DNA of 64,000 bases from assembly GCA_023382655.1 (NCBI GenBank), contig JAHDWK010000023.1, forward strand, positions 57,915-121,914, in the 5' to 3' direction. The DNA is from Anaerolineae bacterium (lineage in GTDB: Bacteria; Chloroflexota; Anaerolineae; Promineifilales; Promineifilaceae). Both the position numbers and the translations under genes were made by a program. The notes below the pieces were generated by a model. The model saw only the letters and a list, made by a program, of their open reading frames with translations. It ran no database searches and had not been told where the DNA came from. Below, piece after piece: positions 50,544-57,884 of this stretch (its first letter is position 1; the number at the start of each line of letters is the position of its first letter).

Positions 50544-50596
50544 TAGCACCTTCCCTTTGCCTCTTTGGCACCTTTGCACCTTTGCGTTAAATTTAT
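50544..50596. repeat. Repeat family J (CCTTTGCxxCTTTGC units)
   Basis: Tandem units CCTTTGCCTCTTTGGCACC, ending TTTGCGTTAAATTT; a similar CTCTGCGxx...TTAAATTTT element is at 59052, inside the GT39 gene. Lies in the leader of the homospermidine synthase gene. Confidence 0.75.
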
Positions 50597-50621
50597 CCCT
50601 GAAGGAGAACGACGAAAAGAG

Positions 50622-52067
50622 ATGAAGATTGAATTTAACGGCCGTATCCTGATCCTGGGCTGTGGCTCCGTTTCCCGGTGCTTCCAACCCCTTTTGCTGC
50701 GCCACTTCGACATGGATTTCCGGCGCGTCACTATTTTAGACTTTGCCGACCTGCGCGAACTTATCCCCGATACACTGGCGGCGGGGGTGCAATACGTCCA
50801 GGCACAGATTACGCCCGACAACCTGGCTCAAATGCTCGGCCAATACGTCGGCTCCGGCGATTTGCTGGTAGACCTGGCCTGGAACATAGATTGCGGCGAG
50901 ATTGTGCAATGGTGCCACGACCATCACGTGTTATACATCAACACCTCTGTCGAGTTGTGGGACCCGTATGAAGACGCGGCCAACATTCCGCCCGTTGACC
51001 GCACCCTGTATGTGCGGCATCTGGCATTACGGGAGCGGGTAAAAATGTGGCCGGAGAAGGGGGTGACGGCCGTAGTTGAACACGGGGCCAATCCCGGCCT
51101 GGTCAGCCATTGGGTCAAAGTCGCCCTCACCGACATCGCCACCGAGATGCTGCGGCGCGGCCTGGGCGAGCGGGCGGCGCTGGAACGGGCGCTGGCCGAC
51201 CGGCAGTATGCCCTATTGGCTATGCTCAGCGGCGTCAAAGTCATCCACATTTCCGAACGCGACACCCAGATTGGCAACCAGCCCAAAGAAGTGAACGAAT
51301 TTGTCAACACCTGGTCAGTAGAAGGTTTCCGCGAAGAAGGGGTGGCCCCGGCGGAGATGGGTTGGGGCACACACGAACGCCGCCTGCCGCCCGGCGCACA
51401 CACCCACAGCTACGGCCCCGGCAACCAGATTTGCCTGGCGCAAATGGGCATCAACACCTGGGTGCGCTCCTGGGTGCCGCTGCATGGCGAAATCCTGGGC
51501 ATGGTGGTGCGGCACGGTGAAGCCTTTACCATCAGCGACCATCTGACGGTATGGGACGGGCCGAAGCCGCTCTACCGCCCCACCGTGCATTACGCCTACC
51601 TGCCTACCGACGCCGCCATCGCCTCCCTGCACGAACTGAAAATGCGCAACTTTGCCATGCAGGAAAACCAGCGCATTATGACTGATGAAATTATCAGTGG
51701 TATGGATGAATTGGGCGTTTTGCTGCTGGGTCATGCGCTTAACGGCTGGTGGGTAGGGTCACAACTGGATATTGAAGAGACACGCCGCCTGGTTCCCCAC
51801 CAGAATGCGACCACGCTGCAAGTCGCTGCTTCCGTCCTCGGCGCGGTGGCCTGGATGATTCGCCATCCCAACGAAGGAGTCAATGTGCCCGACGCTTTGC
51901 CCCACGAGGACGTACTGGCAGTGGCAAACCCCTATCTTGGCCCCTGCCCCTCGGTGCAAACAGACTGGACGCCGCTGAAAAACCGGGTGGATTTGTATGC
52001 CCGCTACGGCCGTGGCCGCCCCGCTGATGAAGATGTGTGGCAGTTTGAGACGTTTTTGGCGTTGTAG
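50622..52067 (+). CDS. Homospermidine synthase (saccharopine-dehydrogenase-like fold)
   Basis: 481 aa from ATG 50622 (GAAGGAG upstream). NAD-dependent formation of sym-homospermidine from putrescine or spermidine. N-terminal Rossmann GRILILGCGSVSRCFQPLLLRHF, LLVDLAWNIDCGEIVQWCHDHHVLYINTSVELWDPY, VVEHGANPGLVSHWVKVAL and GWGTHERRLPPGAHTHSYGPGNQICLAQMG are characteristic of the bacterial enzyme. It stands as a single gene after the esterase, pointing to homospermidine-type polyamines in this organism. Confidence 0.92.
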   Translation: MKIEFNGRILILGCGSVSRCFQPLLLRHFDMDFRRVTILDFADLRELIPDTLAAGVQYVQAQITPDNLAQMLGQYVGSGDLLVDLAWNIDCGEIVQWCHDHHVLYINTSVELWDPYEDAANIPPVDRTLYVRHLALRERVKMWPEKGVTAVVEHGANPGLVSHWVKVALTDIATEMLRRGLGERAALERALADRQYALLAMLSGVKVIHISERDTQIGNQPKEVNEFVNTWSVEGFREEGVAPAEMGWGTHERRLPPGAHTHSYGPGNQICLAQMGINTWVRSWVPLHGEILGMVVRHGEAFTISDHLTVWDGPKPLYRPTVHYAYLPTDAAIASLHELKMRNFAMQENQRIMTDEIISGMDELGVLLLGHALNGWWVGSQLDIEETRRLVPHQNATTLQVAASVLGAVAWMIRHPNEGVNVPDALPHEDVLAVANPYLGPCPSVQTDWTPLKNRVDLYARYGRGRPADEDVWQFETFLAL

Positions 52068-52075
52068 CAATACCA

Positions 52076-52109
52076 AAACCTGACAGGTCTTCGAAGACCT
52101 GTCAGGTTT
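52076..52109. terminator. Perfect 34-nt family F palindrome between convergent genes
   Basis: AAACCTGACAGGTCTTC followed at once by its reverse complement, with no loop. Lies between two convergent genes; the leftward gene's TAA stop overlaps its edge. U-tails are short, so termination is likely but weak on both strands. Confidence 0.8.
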
Positions 52110-52863
52110 ATGATTGTGTCAGCCCTCTCGGTTTCACATAGCTACGAATGGGAGCGCCGGACACGGCCGTCAGTGACCGCTGCCACACATCCTCCTCCAC
52201 CCCAAATGGTTCGCCGCGAAAACGGTGATCATTCTTGCGGATGAACTCCTCAGACTGCTCGTGCAGCCGCTGCCAGACCGTCTGCTGCGCCATCACCAGC
52301 GCCGCCAGCGCCGGGCCGGGCAGCCCTGTCATCAGCACGGCGCGGAAATGCGCCAGGCACAAGCCATCCGAACCCGCATAGGTGGTGAACAGTTCATTAT
52401 CCGGGGCCAGGTGTTGGTGCAGGGTACGGCCGTAATGCCCCAACATTTCCGCCTCATTCACACAGACCGGGCATTCCGCCTGGGGGGACAGTTCGGCGAC
52501 CAGTTTTTGTACGGCCGTGTGGCTCACATTCACATTGGCCCGGCGCAACAAACTGCGTGCCCGCGACGCCCCCACCTGCTCTACCGGATTCGCCGCCAGC
52601 GCCCGCAGCAACACTTTCAACACCCCATCCATCATAATGGTCGCGCCCAGCGCCGACCCGGCGCGGATGAGCAATTGCGCATGAGGCTGGCAATATCCCC
52701 GCGCGGCATTCAGTTGTTCGCGGGTGGGCACATCATTCACCCCCTCATACAAAATGCTGTCCACCAGTTTATCCGCGCTCACCGCCAGCAGGCGGCACAA
52801 GGCACAACCCGGTTCGGCAAATGCTTCGAGTAAATCGTGGTAATACGGGATTCTGGAGGCCAT
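52108..52863 (-). CDS. Cys-pair protein of unknown function (DUF6062-like)
   Basis: 251 aa from ATG 52863 (MASRIPYYHDLLEAFAEPGC). Two CxxC pairs, PGCALCRLL near residue 18 and AECPVCVNEAEM near 130, plus CQPHAQLL and LCLAHF where Cys-x-x-His follows, so it could bind zinc or an Fe-S cluster. Mostly helical. I recognise it only as a conserved Chloroflexi/Firmicutes hypothetical of the DUF6062 kind; no role known. The longer frame would start inside the family I/GTAATT repeat. Stop overlaps the F palindrome. Confidence 0.7.
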   Translation of the reverse strand: MASRIPYYHDLLEAFAEPGCALCRLLAVSADKLVDSILYEGVNDVPTREQLNAARGYCQPHAQLLIRAGSALGATIMMDGVLKVLLRALAANPVEQVGASRARSLLRRANVNVSHTAVQKLVAELSPQAECPVCVNEAEMLGHYGRTLHQHLAPDNELFTTYAGSDGLCLAHFRAVLMTGLPGPALAALVMAQQTVWQRLHEQSEEFIRKNDHRFRGEPFGVEEDVWQRSLTAVSGAPIRSYVKPRGLTQS

Positions 52864-52866
52864 TTT

Positions 52867-52907
52867 GTGATTGGGTAACTGGGTAATTACCCAATTACTC
52901 AATTACA
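52867..52907. repeat. Palindromic repeat (GTAATTGGGTAATTACCC type)
   Basis: TGATTGGGTAACTGGGTAATT facing its complement ACCCAATTACTCAATTAC. It contains the stop codon of the helicase gene (TAA) and abuts the ATG of the Cys-pair gene, so two genes are joined by nothing but the repeat. Confidence 0.85.
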
Positions 52908-54555
52908 CTCTTTCCACCGTGAGCGGCCGTTTGCGTACCTGGTATTTGCCATTTTTGGCTAAGACCTGGGCTACAAATTGCTCCGGCACATCCACCAGGG
53001 TGTGCTGCTCCTGGATGCGAATCGCGCCAATGGCTCGGCCCGGAATGTCGGCGTGGAAGGCAATAGTGCCGACCACATCGTTGGGGCGGATACCGTGCTG
53101 TTTACCGGCGCTGAGGCTCAGGCGCACCATCCCTTTCTCGTGAGAGCGGCCGTGGGCAGCACGGCCGTGCCCAAAGTCACGTTTAGCGGCGCTGTGATGG
53201 TCACGGCCGTTGCGCCCCCGCTCAGGCGCTTCCACCACTTCACTGACCGGGGCAATGGGGCGCTGCTTCTCTTCGGCACGGGCCAGCTTCAAAGCCGCTG
53301 CCGCAATTTCTACGGCGTCATGCCCTTCAGTCACCAGTTTCTCCACCAGTTCCTTCTCCTGGCGGCAGCGTCCCCGCCGCAGCCACACCATCATACTTTC
53401 TACCAACTGCGCCTCCCGGTAAGTCTGAATCTCGGCAATCGTGGGCAGCGGCAATTGGGTCATGTTTTGCCGGGTATATCGCTCAATTTTACGGCGGCGG
53501 AACTGCTCTTTGGGTGTCACCAGGGAAATGGCAATGCCCGTTTTCCCGGCGCGCCCGGTGCGGCCAATGCGATGCACGAAGATTTCCGGGTCGGTGGGCA
53601 AGTCAAAATTGATCACATGAGAAATGTCTTCAATGTCCAGCCCGCGGGCGGCCACATCCGTCGCCACCAGCACCTTGATCTGGTTCTGGCGAAAACGGTT
53701 CAACACTTGTTCACGATTATCCTGGCTCAGGTCGCCATTCAGCGCTTCAGCCGGGAAACCGCGCACCGTCAGTTCATTCGCCAGTTCGCCCGTGCCCTGC
53801 CGGGTGCGGGCAAAGATGAGAACGCTGGTCATCTCTTCTATTTCAAAGAGACGGGTGAGCGCGGCCAGCTTATCCGCTTCGTTGACCAGGTAATACCGCT
53901 GTTCAATGGCAGTCAGGGTTAACTGCTGCCGCTGCATGGTGACAGCCTGCGGCTGGCGCAGGTAGTTGTCGGCCAGGCGGCGGATTTCGGCGGGCATGGT
54001 GGCGGAGAAGAGAGCGGTCTGGCGGCTTTCCGGGGTTTGGGCCAGGATGGCTTCCATATCTTCAATGAAACCCATGCTCAGCATTTCGTCCGCTTCATCC
54101 AACACCAGGAATTGAACATGGCTGAGGTCGAGGATTTTTTGCTGGATCAGGTCGAGCAGACGGCCGGGTGTACCTACCACAATGTCTACTTCGCCCTGGC
54201 GCAACTGCCGTTTCTGACGGCCGTATGCCTGCCCTCCATAAATCGCCAATACATGCACGTCTCGGTAACGGCCGTAGTCCGCCAACGCCCCCGCCACCTG
54301 CAAAGCCAGTTCGCGGGTGGGGGTGACGATGAGCGCCTGCACCTGCCCCAGACCCGGCGTGAGGCTGTGCAAGATGGGCAGACCAAAGGCGGCCGTTTTG
54401 CCGGTGCCAGTTTGCGCCTGACCGATGATGTCTTGTCCGTTGAGTATGAGGGGGATGACGGCCGTTTGAATCGGCGTCGGCTCGGTAAACCCCATTTCCG
54501 TGACGGCCTGCACCACCTGCGGATGCAGACCTAATGATAAAAATTCAGTTGTCAT
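52903..54555 (-). CDS. DEAD-box RNA helicase with C-terminal RNA-binding domain (DeaD/CshA type)
   Basis: 550 aa from ATG 54555 (MTTEFLSLGLHPQVVQAV). Q-motif FTEPTPIQTAVIP, motif I AQTGTGKTAAFG, Ia PTRELALQV, II VLDEADEMLSMGF, III LFSATMP, IV LIFARTRQGTGELA, V TDVAARGLDI, VI HRIGRTGRAGKTG. Residues ~445-550 contain an Arg/Gly/His-rich linker (GRNGRDHHSAAKRDFGHGRA) and a DbpA-like RNA-binding domain (MVRLSLSAGKQHGIRPNDVVGTIA). Probable role in rRNA assembly or cold adaptation. A perfect hairpin (54569-54595) sits just upstream of its SD. Confidence 0.96.
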   Translation of the reverse strand: MTTEFLSLGLHPQVVQAVTEMGFTEPTPIQTAVIPLILNGQDIIGQAQTGTGKTAAFGLPILHSLTPGLGQVQALIVTPTRELALQVAGALADYGRYRDVHVLAIYGGQAYGRQKRQLRQGEVDIVVGTPGRLLDLIQQKILDLSHVQFLVLDEADEMLSMGFIEDMEAILAQTPESRQTALFSATMPAEIRRLADNYLRQPQAVTMQRQQLTLTAIEQRYYLVNEADKLAALTRLFEIEEMTSVLIFARTRQGTGELANELTVRGFPAEALNGDLSQDNREQVLNRFRQNQIKVLVATDVAARGLDIEDISHVINFDLPTDPEIFVHRIGRTGRAGKTGIAISLVTPKEQFRRRKIERYTRQNMTQLPLPTIAEIQTYREAQLVESMMVWLRRGRCRQEKELVEKLVTEGHDAVEIAAAALKLARAEEKQRPIAPVSEVVEAPERGRNGRDHHSAAKRDFGHGRAAHGRSHEKGMVRLSLSAGKQHGIRPNDVVGTIAFHADIPGRAIGAIRIQEQHTLVDVPEQFVAQVLAKNGKYQVRKRPLTVERV

Positions 54556-54568
54556 ATTGCTCCTACTT

Positions 54569-54595
54569 GTAGGACGATTTGGCAAATCGTCCTAC
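54569..54595. repeat. Hairpin in the helicase leader, family H relative
   Basis: GTAGGACGATTTG and CAAATCGTCCTAC arms with a 1-nt centre, 13 bp upstream of the SD (GTAGGAG) of the helicase gene on the minus strand. Confidence 0.8.
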
Positions 54596-54651
54596 CCAGT
54601 TGCGGACTAACAGCCAGCCCGTCCCAAACGTAAGAGCCATCCTGCTGCCAC

Positions 54652-54680
54652 AAAAAATGCCCGGCCAACCTGGCGGGCAT
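54652..54680 (-). terminator. Rho-independent terminator of the YfhO/GT39 operon
   Basis: On the minus strand ATGCCCG...CGGGCAT stem with inner CCA/TGG pairs, then TTTTTT. It lies 160 nt past the YfhO-type stop. The remainder of 54596-54841 has no recognisable gene. Confidence 0.8.
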
Positions 54681-54841
54681 CCAATTGGTAATTTCCAAAC
54701 AAATGAGATGATAAAAAGAGTAGTCCTTGCGGACAACGGGGGGAAGTATAACATAGTTTTACGGCTGTGCCATGAGAGGAGAATGACTAAAACAGGGTTT
54801 ATATGCGATTACCCTGCAGTGCCAACACCGAGGCTACGGCA

Positions 54842-57800
54842 TCACGGCCGTTTGCCCCATTTGCGGCTGATGATTAAGACCAGGATGAGAACGACCCAAA
54901 CAGCCAGGGCCACAAGGGAAAGGACACGGCCGTATTCCACACTCCTCGGCGCAAATGTAAACTGCACCTCATGGGTCCCGGCGGGCACAAACACCCCTTG
55001 AAAATAACCGTCTGCCTGGTAAATCGTGGTCGGTTCGCCGTCTACCGTCGCCTGCCAGCCAGGATAGAACGCTTCCGTCAGTAGCAGCAGGCCATCGGTC
55101 TGGCTGCTGATTCCCACGACAATGTGTTCCGGCGCGTAGTAGGTAATGTTCGTAGTAGGCGATTCATCGCCTTCAGCAGGCGATGAATCGCCTACTACGA
55201 ACGAGGGGGGGTCAATGAGTACGGCCGTGACCTGCGGATCAAAGCCCGCCGCCCCCATCGCTGCCACACTGGACGGTACATCCGGCTGCCACTGCCACTC
55301 TGTCGCCAGGAAAGCGCGCGGCAGCACATCCAGATTTTCGTAAATTTTTACATCGCCGGAATGGATGAGGCGGTAATTGCCCAACGTCAGCGGCATGAAT
55401 GTGCCATCTTCCTGATTGATAAGCGTGGCTGCCAGGATACGCCAATCGCCATTTTCGGCGTGCAAGGTGATGCTCTCCGGCGTCACCACCCGATAGTTGC
55501 GCGGCCGATCATAAGGGGGTGGCCAACCAACCCAGACCATGCCACTCTCCACCGGATATGGCTCCAGCGACCATTGTTCACCAACGGCCGTCTGCATTTC
55601 CACCAGGCCCGGTTCCCCTTCTACCAACATGACCAGCGCCGAGGTGGGGAAGTCGGGGACATGGACGATGGCAAATGACTCACCATCGGCCAGTTCCAGC
55701 CGGTGCTGCAGGTCAAAAAAGACCGACTGCTGCATAAAGCCGGCCTGTTTCCAGACATCACCGGTTTTATCGGTGATCAGGTAGCGGGCGTTGAACAGGT
55801 CAAGCCATTTGGCGGCGGGCACGGCCGTGAGATATTCCCGCAAACGGCCGTCTACCGTCTCCACCCCCTCCGGCAAAACCAGGCGCATCAATTGGGAGTA
55901 CGACGCCAGCGGCAAAATACCGCCATCAAACCCATCCACCGACGCCAATCCAAACGCCATCGGCAAATTGGGGCCAATCACTTCCTTGTGCTTAATGGCG
56001 ACGGTGTAATCATACCGCGCCGCTTCCGGCAACTGGTCAGCGTAAATCGTGTCAATCTCCGCCTGATCCCCCACATCAAAAAAAATACTGGACAAACTCA
56101 AAAACCGATCAGGCGGGCAGTCATGACCTGCCACTTGCCACTTACAATCTGCTACCTGCAACCGGGTAATGGGCGGCCGCAGGTCAAAATACGCTTCGGG
56201 GGTGGTCAGGTTGTTGTAGGGGTGGGTGTGCGTTGCCAGGAAGAGGCTGGTGAGCATGAGGGGCAGCAACCAGTAGGGAGAGCGGGGGCGGGAACGTTTG
56301 ATGGTGAGTTTGAAACGGCCGTGTCCTCCCACCCCAATACGCTCGCCAGTCAACAGCCAATTTGCCAGCAGCAGTTCGGCCAGCCAGAGCAGCACGGTTA
56401 ACGGCAATGCCGCTTCATACGGCGCTTCGGCCCCAACGGGAACGAAAAAGACAAGAAAACCGGCCATTACATTCCAGACCATCAGGCCCACAATACCATA
56501 AATAGCTACGCGAATGGGCTGTTCCAAATGCGCCAGATGTTCTCTGGACTGTTCCGGCAGTTCGGCCCAGGGGCGGGTGCGCTGCCAGTAGCCGTACAGC
56601 GCCGCCTGGAAACCGGCGCCAGCCAGCAGCGCCACGCCCAATGTATACACCGCCAGCCAACGCGCCGGGACGCGGAACAGGTTAAAACCGGGCAGCCGTG
56701 CCAGCAGCCAATACCCCGGATTAAACACGCCGAAAGCGAGCAGCAGCCCCACCGCCACCAGCACCAATGCCGCGAAGACACCGGGCTGCCGCCGCCACTG
56801 CCAGGCGCCAATAAAGGCCAGGATAACGGCCGTCAACGGCACAATAGCCATATATTCGCTGAACAATGACTGCCCATAAGCGGGCAGCAGTGCCCGCGCC
56901 AGCAGCAGCGGATGAAGCGAAAAACTAAGCACCTCATTGGGCGGCAGCCCACCCTGACGGCTGGAGTGCTGGGCTAATTCAAGTGTGGGTAGAAGTTGCA
57001 CGGCCGCGAGTAACAACGCCAACAATCCACCCATGACCAACGCCAGCAGGACGTGCCGTTTGAGATGCTGCCAGTGAAGCGTGAAGCGTAAACCGTATTC
57101 CGTATGCCGTAAGTGGAGTTGGCCCGCAAATTCGGCGGCAAGCCAGAGGAGGATGGTGAGGCCGCTGATGAAGACGGTTTGGCTGTGTCCGGCCAATAGC
57201 TGCATGGCAAAGAGGAAGGCGAAGGCGAAGGTCGCCCAGCCTATCGTTTGCCATTTTGGGCGAGAGCTGCGGCCACACCAGCCAATCACCACCAGATACC
57301 AGGGCAGCCAGGCCAGCCCTTGTAGCTGGTTGATATGCTCTACCTGCGCCGTGATGTAGCCACCGAGGGCGAAGAGTACGGCCGTGACCCACGCAGCCCA
57401 ACCCTCCAATGCCAGCAACCATCGCCCCGCCAGATGCGCCCCCACCCCGGCAATGGTCAGATGCAACAAAATGGATGCGCTAACGGCATAGGGCGTTTCC
57501 AAGAGCAACCAGACGGGCCAGTTGAGTGGGTAAAAGAAACCCACCTGACTATTGGCAACAAAGGGCGACCCCATGAAGAGGGCGGAATTCCACAGGGGTA
57601 TACGGCCGTCACGCAGTGCGTCCGCCGCGACCTGCCAGTAGGGGTAGAAGTAGAGAAAGGTATCTCCCCGCGCCAGGATGAGGTTGCTGAAGGCCATCTT
57701 GTGGAAGAAAGCGAGAAGCAGGAGAAGGAAGAGGGTGAGCGGTAAGCAGTGAGCGGTAAGCAGTGAGCGGTAAGCGGTGAGGCGTGAGGCGTGAGGCGTG

Positions 57801-57868
57801 AGGCGTAATCCGTCATTCGTCGTCCGTAATCGGAAAGCCCTCACCTTGTCACCATGCCACCTTGTCAC
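54842..57868 (-). CDS. YfhO-family membrane protein carrying several in-frame repeat insertions
   Basis: Up to 1008 aa. About 12-13 hydrophobic helices over residues 45-520, then an extracytoplasmic domain and a last helix near the C-terminus (VLSLVALAVWVVLILVLII). Family features: ARGDTFLYFYPYWQVAADALRDGRIPLWN, DKTGDVWKQAGFMQ, GLLLLTEAFYPGWQATVDGEPTTIYQADGYFQGVFVPAGTHEVQFTF. YfhO proteins act in glycosylation of cell-wall polymers or proteins; GT-C fold. The only plausible start is GTG 57868, overlapping the GT39 stop (GTGA), and the first ~45 residues are encoded by repeat DNA (57735-57868). Further repeats lie inside at 57074, 56124 and 55149. Confidence 0.88.
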   Translation of the reverse strand: MTRWHGDKVRAFRLRTTNDGLRLTPHASRLTAYRSLLTAHCLPLTLFLLLLLAFFHKMAFSNLILARGDTFLYFYPYWQVAADALRDGRIPLWNSALFMGSPFVANSQVGFFYPLNWPVWLLLETPYAVSASILLHLTIAGVGAHLAGRWLLALEGWAAWVTAVLFALGGYITAQVEHINQLQGLAWLPWYLVVIGWCGRSSRPKWQTIGWATFAFAFLFAMQLLAGHSQTVFISGLTILLWLAAEFAGQLHLRHTEYGLRFTLHWQHLKRHVLLALVMGGLLALLLAAVQLLPTLELAQHSSRQGGLPPNEVLSFSLHPLLLARALLPAYGQSLFSEYMAIVPLTAVILAFIGAWQWRRQPGVFAALVLVAVGLLLAFGVFNPGYWLLARLPGFNLFRVPARWLAVYTLGVALLAGAGFQAALYGYWQRTRPWAELPEQSREHLAHLEQPIRVAIYGIVGLMVWNVMAGFLVFFVPVGAEAPYEAALPLTVLLWLAELLLANWLLTGERIGVGGHGRFKLTIKRSRPRSPYWLLPLMLTSLFLATHTHPYNNLTTPEAYFDLRPPITRLQVADCKWQVAGHDCPPDRFLSLSSIFFDVGDQAEIDTIYADQLPEAARYDYTVAIKHKEVIGPNLPMAFGLASVDGFDGGILPLASYSQLMRLVLPEGVETVDGRLREYLTAVPAAKWLDLFNARYLITDKTGDVWKQAGFMQQSVFFDLQHRLELADGESFAIVHVPDFPTSALVMLVEGEPGLVEMQTAVGEQWSLEPYPVESGMVWVGWPPPYDRPRNYRVVTPESITLHAENGDWRILAATLINQEDGTFMPLTLGNYRLIHSGDVKIYENLDVLPRAFLATEWQWQPDVPSSVAAMGAAGFDPQVTAVLIDPPSFVVGDSSPAEGDESPTTNITYYAPEHIVVGISSQTDGLLLLTEAFYPGWQATVDGEPTTIYQADGYFQGVFVPAGTHEVQFTFAPRSVEYGRVLSLVALAVWVVLILVLIISRKWGKRP
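55149..55201. repeat. Family H palindrome inside the YfhO-type gene
   Basis: TTCGTAGTAGGCGATTCATC and GATGAATCGCCTACTACGAA arms around a 7-nt loop, in frame, encoding FVVGDSSPAEGDESPTTN between IDPPS and ITYYAPEHIVVG. Confidence 0.93.
56124..56162. repeat. Tandem repeat (TGCCACTTGCCACTT units) inside the YfhO-type gene
   Basis: Units of TGCCACTTGCCACTTACAAT on the plus strand; encodes LQVADCKWQVAGHD between PPITR and CPPDRF on the coding strand. Confidence 0.65.
57074..57115. repeat. Family A units inside the YfhO-type gene
   Basis: GTGAAGCGTGAAGCGTAAACC and CCGTATTCCGTATGCCGTAA units, encoding LRHTEYGLRFTLHW within a hydrophilic loop. Confidence 0.75.
57735..57832. repeat. Composite tandem repeat at the 5' end of the YfhO-type gene
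   Basis: Three GAGCGGTAAGCAGT units, then four GTGAGGC units, then CGTAATCCGTCATTCGTCGTCCGTAATCGG-like family A units (units shown at most 20 nt long each). Encodes the N-terminal stretch around TTNDGLRLTPHASRLTAYRS. Confidence 0.85.
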
Positions 57869-57884
57869 CTTGTCACCTCGTTGG
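57840..57884. repeat. Family I tandem (CACCTTGTCAC units) joining GT39 and YfhO genes
   Basis: Four CACCTTGTCAC units; contains the GT39 stop codon and the only available start codon of the YfhO-type frame. Confidence 0.85.

Noticed and set aside
54596..54841. Small protein gene upstream of the helicase
   Set aside because: Frames here lack an SD and overlap a clear rho-independent terminator of the opposite-strand operon.
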